IMG/VR virus record: IMGVR_UViG_3300042866_001856
Coordinates: 1 to 41,440 of that record
Origin: a virus
Direction: 5' to 3' (one strand)
Length of the DNA: 41,440 nucleotides
A program made the translations under genes and the position numbers. This document shows, piece by piece, positions 38,159-41,440 of this stretch (positions within the stretch are counted from its first letter, which is position 1; each line of letters starts with the position of its first letter). The notes under the pieces were generated by a model. The model worked only from the letters and a program-made list of their open reading frames with translations, was not told the DNA's origin and searched no databases.

Positions 38159-38592
38159 ACGAAAAAGGGAGTCCAATCTTGTTGATACTTATACTTGGTT
38201 TGCTTTATTGGGCGTCGATTCCTACAGCGCCAGACCCTACGCAATGCGACTTACTGGACACGGCGCCGTTGATCGAAGAGGTCGCAAAGGTTGAGTTTGT
38301 CGCTCCCCCAAAGGAACCGGACCCTATGCCAAGCCCCTCGGACAAGCCACACGAGGCAGTGAAGCGCGAAATCCTGGTTTTCCTAGCCCCCAAAGATCAA
38401 AAGTGCGAACCTTGCGACCGATGGAAGCGGTGCGAAATGCAGCGTTTCATGGATGCTAAATGGGAGGTTGCTATTTTCGATGAGCCTCACAGCTACGGGC
38501 GAACGCCGACATTCGAGCTAAAATCAGGCGATAAAAAAGCGACCTTGACAGGCTACACGACCCTAGAGCAAGCAGCGGAGGCGTTGAGATGA
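38155..38592 (+). CDS. Membrane-anchored thioredoxin-like protein (145 aa)
   Basis: N-terminal hydrophobic segment PILLILILGLLYWA (about residues 7-20), a Pro-rich linker (about 48-64), then a thioredoxin-like part: ILVFLAPKDQ, CEPC at 84-87 and RTPTFEL (cis-Pro-type, 116-122). It probably faces the periplasm and handles disulfides. It overlaps the peptidase gene by 4 nt. What it acts on is unknown; the Cys-rich tail protein and the peptidase are candidates. Confidence 0.62.
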   Translation: MNEKGSPILLILILGLLYWASIPTAPDPTQCDLLDTAPLIEEVAKVEFVAPPKEPDPMPSPSDKPHEAVKREILVFLAPKDQKCEPCDRWKRCEMQRFMDAKWEVAIFDEPHSYGRTPTFELKSGDKKATLTGYTTLEQAAEALR

Positions 38593-38807
38593 GTTGGTTT
38601 TTCTTGGCTCAATTGACGAGCAACGACACTTCGATCATCGCCATCGGAACAGCAATTGCCGGGGCTTTGACCTCGGCGAACGTGTACCAGTACTTGCTGA
38701 GTCGCAAAGACTACGAAGAATGCCGATCGGACAGGCAGAGACTCGGCGAAAAGATTGAATCACTACAGGCTGAAATGGTCAAGCTAGCTAGAGGGGGCGA
38801 ACAATGA
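38589..38807 (+). CDS. Membrane protein with coiled-coil tail (72 aa)
   Basis: One hydrophobic stretch near the N-terminus (IIAIGTAIAGALTSANVYQYLL) followed by a coiled-coil-like tail (RQRLGEKIESLQAEMVKL). Shape suggests a holin or spanin component. It overlaps the previous and next genes by 4 nt each. Confidence 0.5.
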   Translation: MSWFFLAQLTSNDTSIIAIGTAIAGALTSANVYQYLLSRKDYEECRSDRQRLGEKIESLQAEMVKLARGGEQ

Positions 38808-39313
38808 CATACAGAAAAGCAATCGAATCTATCAGCGATTGGCAAGAAATGACCGATGCGGGCGTCATTGCGGCGGTCAAGGCGAAATCCTTCCTCTATG
38901 TTGACTCCGATCGATGGACCCTGCTTGGTATTGCCCAAATCATCGGGCCGACCGAAGTGACGGCATTCATCGCCTTTTGCGAGGCTATCGGTTTTGGCTG
39001 GATTGCTACCCAAGCGGCGGGCTCAGGTCTGCCCATTGGAGATCCGGTTTTCAATTCTCAACTGTTGGCGATTCATGACCCTCGATGCCAAGCTATCGCA
39101 GCGGCAGGGCGGCGGTATATTTCAGCTTGCGAGCGGTTTGGCGTTGCTGAAAACGACACGGCGATACAGGCGGCAATCAGCCTTTTGAGGCTTGAAATCG
39201 ATCGAAAGGCAATCCGAAAAGAGGGCTCGGACACCTACAACGAATTCTGCCAAGTAGTCGACCAATGGGACGGGACCGGCGAAAGGCCGAGCTTGTGCGC
39301 TAATGGCAATTAG
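38804..39313 (+). CDS. Hypothetical protein (169 aa)
   Basis: Helix-rich protein (ISDWQEMTDAGVIAAV, GPTEVTAFIAFCEAIG). No motif recognised. It lies between the lysis cluster and the fibre genes, with overlaps at both ends, and may be structural. Confidence 0.45.
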   Translation: MTYRKAIESISDWQEMTDAGVIAAVKAKSFLYVDSDRWTLLGIAQIIGPTEVTAFIAFCEAIGFGWIATQAAGSGLPIGDPVFNSQLLAIHDPRCQAIAAAGRRYISACERFGVAENDTAIQAAISLLRLEIDRKAIRKEGSDTYNEFCQVVDQWDGTGERPSLCANGN

Positions 39314-39974
39314 TCGAATTAGCTCGGCTACCAATAACGGAACAGGCGTTACCCTTGGCACTCACGCCAAGGGCAACACAATTTTGTATTTGGCGTACAA
39401 CCAGGGCTCGGGCGTCATTCCTACACTGCCCACAAACGTGCTAGGGCTGTACAATCGCTCGAGTAGTTCTGGTTCGCAGCGGATCGGTTATTACATCGCG
39501 GACTCGGCATCCGAAACAGTCGGTACAACTGGGTGGACGAATGCGGACAACGTGACTGCCTTGGTGTACGGCGGCGGTTCAAGCTCAATCGTTGTGCCTT
39601 CTTTTTTGTCGGTTGGTTCAGGTACTTCGACAACTATTACCTATACTGCGCAAGTTGCCGGTACGCTAAAAGAAAATGCCGCCGACCTTTGGCTGGTGGG
39701 ATTCGGCATGAACAACAGCGTCTTGAACAACCTCTCTTCGCTGGCTCCGTCTGGAATGTCGAGCGTCAACAATTCGGTCGGGGCTAATTTTGAGGTTGCG
39801 ACCTACGACACAAACGCAACTCGAACCACTGCATGGCCATCAACGAACGTGACAGCAGCCAACTCCGCGACGTACTTCACCATCGTCATTGAACTGCTTG
39901 AGCTTGACCACAAAACAACCAGCGGCGGCGGCTTAATTTTGGCCAGGGCAATGGATGGAGGCTATTCAGGGTGA
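39303..39974 (+). CDS. Tail fibre-like structural protein (223 aa)
   Basis: Ser/Gly/Asn/Thr-rich beta structure throughout (SSATNNGTGVTLGTH, YNRSSSSGSQRIGYY, then NNSVLNNLSSLAPSG), typical of a fibre or tail-spike piece. It starts inside the end of the previous gene. No catalytic motif. Confidence 0.55.
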   Translation: MAISRISSATNNGTGVTLGTHAKGNTILYLAYNQGSGVIPTLPTNVLGLYNRSSSSGSQRIGYYIADSASETVGTTGWTNADNVTALVYGGGSSSIVVPSFLSVGSGTSTTITYTAQVAGTLKENAADLWLVGFGMNNSVLNNLSSLAPSGMSSVNNSVGANFEVATYDTNATRTTAWPSTNVTAANSATYFTIVIELLELDHKTTSGGGLILARAMDGGYSG

Positions 39975-41380
39975 GCAAGCAAAAAACAACCAGGGCAAAA
40001 ACCAGTCGATCACTCCCGATCTTCATCGCCGACACAAGCAGCACAACGGGCGGCGGGCTTAGCGGGGTGACGCACTTATCTAGCGGGCTTGTGCTTGAGT
40101 ACAGGCGGCAAAACCAATCGACATGGACGAGCGTTACTGCAGTTTCCAAAACTCTTGGAACTTACGTCTCAGGCGGCATCGTCGCAAGTGGAGCGCTAGC
40201 AGGGCGTTATGAGGTAGATTTTCCCGATGCGGCTTTTGCGTCGGCAGCGGGCGTGGAATGGGTTGAACTTTGCGTTCGGGGTGTTGCCAACATGCTCCCG
40301 GTACTTATTGAAATCGAGCTTGACGCGGTTGATTACCAGGATGCGGCGGCGTTTGGGTTAAGTCGGATCGATGCGACGATCGGAAGCCGAGCAACGCAAA
40401 CCAGCGTTGATACGATCGATGATTTTATCGATACCGAGGTGATAGCGATCAAAAACAAGACGGATTTGATTGTGGCGTTCCCTGCCAACTTCGGAAGTCT
40501 TGGTATCACGGCTGGCGGGGCGATCGCGGAACTTGGGGCTAACGCACTTCAGGCCAACGACCTGTACACGCCGATCAGTCAGGCCGTTTGGAACGCATTG
40601 ACGACGACGACCTGGGTTGCCGATAGCTTCGGTAAGTACATCTTGATTTCAAACAACAACAACCGATCAGTGCAGGTGACTGGCGCGGGATCCGGGCATG
40701 TTGCAGCGGACATTCACGCACTACAGGCAGGCGTGATAACTTCGGCGGCATTTGCGGCTAATTGGCTTACGGCAGCTGGATTGGCAGCGGATGCGGTTGG
40801 CGAAATTGCCGATGGCGTTTGGGATGAGGCAACGAGCGGACACACAACGGCAGGCACAACGGGCAAGGCTCTTATCGACTCAGGGGCAGCGGGTAATCCG
40901 TGGTCTACGGATCTTGCTACAGGCTACAGCGGAACGCAGGCGGGGAACATCCTGAATCAAGTCAAGGGCCAAACCGACTTGATTACGGCAGGCGGGACGG
41001 TCAATGTTACCAGTCCAGTGACGGCAACAGGCCAATTGGCAAGCCCGTTGATAATAGGTGACGATTACCTAGCAGCCAATGGAAGGCGGTTCAGATGGAC
41101 CGTGGCGTTGCCTAGCGGGTATGTTATTGCGACATCGACGGCTCGTTTCGGCATGCGGTATGAGGACGATGAGGGCGTCAATTCCTTCATCGCTACTGGG
41201 ACCGTGACAGATGCAACGGGCGGAAATGTTCACCTCGATTTTGACGTTGCTAAGACTGTCACAGGAACGCTCCGACCTGGTTGGTACGAATGGTCGGTCG
41301 AGATTGTCAGCGGTACAGGCGTTGAAGTTACGCGGGTTAAGAGCGGGAAGAACGTAGAGTGGCAGGAGAAGCAAACGTGA
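39971..41380 (+). CDS. Receptor-binding / upper-baseplate-like protein (469 aa)
   Basis: GTG start. The first 115 residues (FIADTSSTTGGGLSGVTHL..., ending NMLPVLIEIEL) resemble a widespread phage tail-baseplate N-terminal domain. The middle contains a repeated helical element ending in VWDEATSGHTTAGT, seen in many receptor-binding proteins. The C-terminal 100 residues (ANGRRFRWTVALPSGY..., SVEIVSGTGVEV) form a beta domain, probably the binding head. It is the last gene of the window; 60 nt follow without a supported gene. Confidence 0.7.
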   Translation: MSKQKTTRAKTSRSLPIFIADTSSTTGGGLSGVTHLSSGLVLEYRRQNQSTWTSVTAVSKTLGTYVSGGIVASGALAGRYEVDFPDAAFASAAGVEWVELCVRGVANMLPVLIEIELDAVDYQDAAAFGLSRIDATIGSRATQTSVDTIDDFIDTEVIAIKNKTDLIVAFPANFGSLGITAGGAIAELGANALQANDLYTPISQAVWNALTTTTWVADSFGKYILISNNNNRSVQVTGAGSGHVAADIHALQAGVITSAAFAANWLTAAGLAADAVGEIADGVWDEATSGHTTAGTTGKALIDSGAAGNPWSTDLATGYSGTQAGNILNQVKGQTDLITAGGTVNVTSPVTATGQLASPLIIGDDYLAANGRRFRWTVALPSGYVIATSTARFGMRYEDDEGVNSFIATGTVTDATGGNVHLDFDVAKTVTGTLRPGWYEWSVEIVSGTGVEVTRVKSGKNVEWQEKQT

Positions 41381-41440
41381 TAGGCCCCCATAAGCTTAGG
41401 TACTTCCACTCAATTAGCCCTTTTAGAATGCGGGGATGAC

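Noticed and set aside
1-41440. CRISPR arrays, insertion sequences, integrase or attachment site
   Set aside because: No regularly spaced repeats, transposase, recombinase motifs or tRNA-gene junction were found on reading the window.

Overview
The window looks like one nearly complete, single-strand-coding genome of a tailed double-stranded DNA phage with siphovirus-type organisation. Every gene I could support lies on the + strand. Packing is tight: many stop and start codons overlap (ATGA, TAATG) and GTG or TTG starts are common. No integrase, excisionase, CI-type repressor, tail sheath or contractile baseplate genes were recognised, so a lytic or at least non-obvious lifestyle is likely. 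The base composition is moderately GC-rich with many GATCG and CTAG words. Some proteins resemble those I associate with planctomycete phages or prophages, but the host is a guess.

Layout. (1) 0.07-18.2 kb, packaging, head and tail, in lambda-like order: small terminase, TerL, gpW-like joiner, lambda-type portal, a protease/major capsid fusion, a terminator, decoration-like protein, head-tail joiner, tail terminator, gpZ-like protein, tail tube, a G/G-T chaperone pair made by -1 frameshifting, tape measure, and tail-tip proteins. The module ends with a very cysteine-rich protein, a small Erv/ALR thiol-oxidase-like protein, a metallophosphoesterase, an HNH nuclease and an HExxH protein. (2) 18.25-19.2 kb, a control region: two near-identical sigma70-type promoters, each followed by about 360 nt containing one micro-ORF, structured RNA and an intrinsic terminator. 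The second unit ends in a cloverleaf-like RNA with a tRNA-type T-loop. (3) 19.2-28.9 kb, early accessory genes, mostly small and unknown, including a RecE-type exonuclease with a RecT-type annealing protein, a 380-bp repeat-rich non-coding stretch, tandem paralogues and a staphylococcal-nuclease-like protein. (4) 28.9-35.3 kb, methyltransferase and replication: DNA methyltransferase, an attenuator-like region, a replication initiator gene carrying 11-bp-phased iterons and an AT-rich stretch (a lambda-like origin within the gene), a DnaB-type helicase, a DUF3310 protein and a RuvC-like resolvase. (5) 35.4-38.8 kb, a cluster of small membrane proteins (holin and spanin candidates) around a papain-type peptidase and a membrane-anchored thioredoxin-like protein. 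(6) 38.8-41.4 kb, tail-fibre or receptor-binding genes, which would join the packaging genes if the molecule is circular or permuted.

The most interesting idea is a phage-borne disulfide system: a reduced Erv/ALR-like protein encoded immediately beside a structural protein with about 43 cysteines, plus a thioredoxin-like protein in the lysis region. The second is the twin promoter/structured-RNA module at 18.3-19.2 kb. The third is the set of mutually exclusive RNA helices ahead of the replication initiator. All three rest on reading the sequence by eye and need the stated tests.
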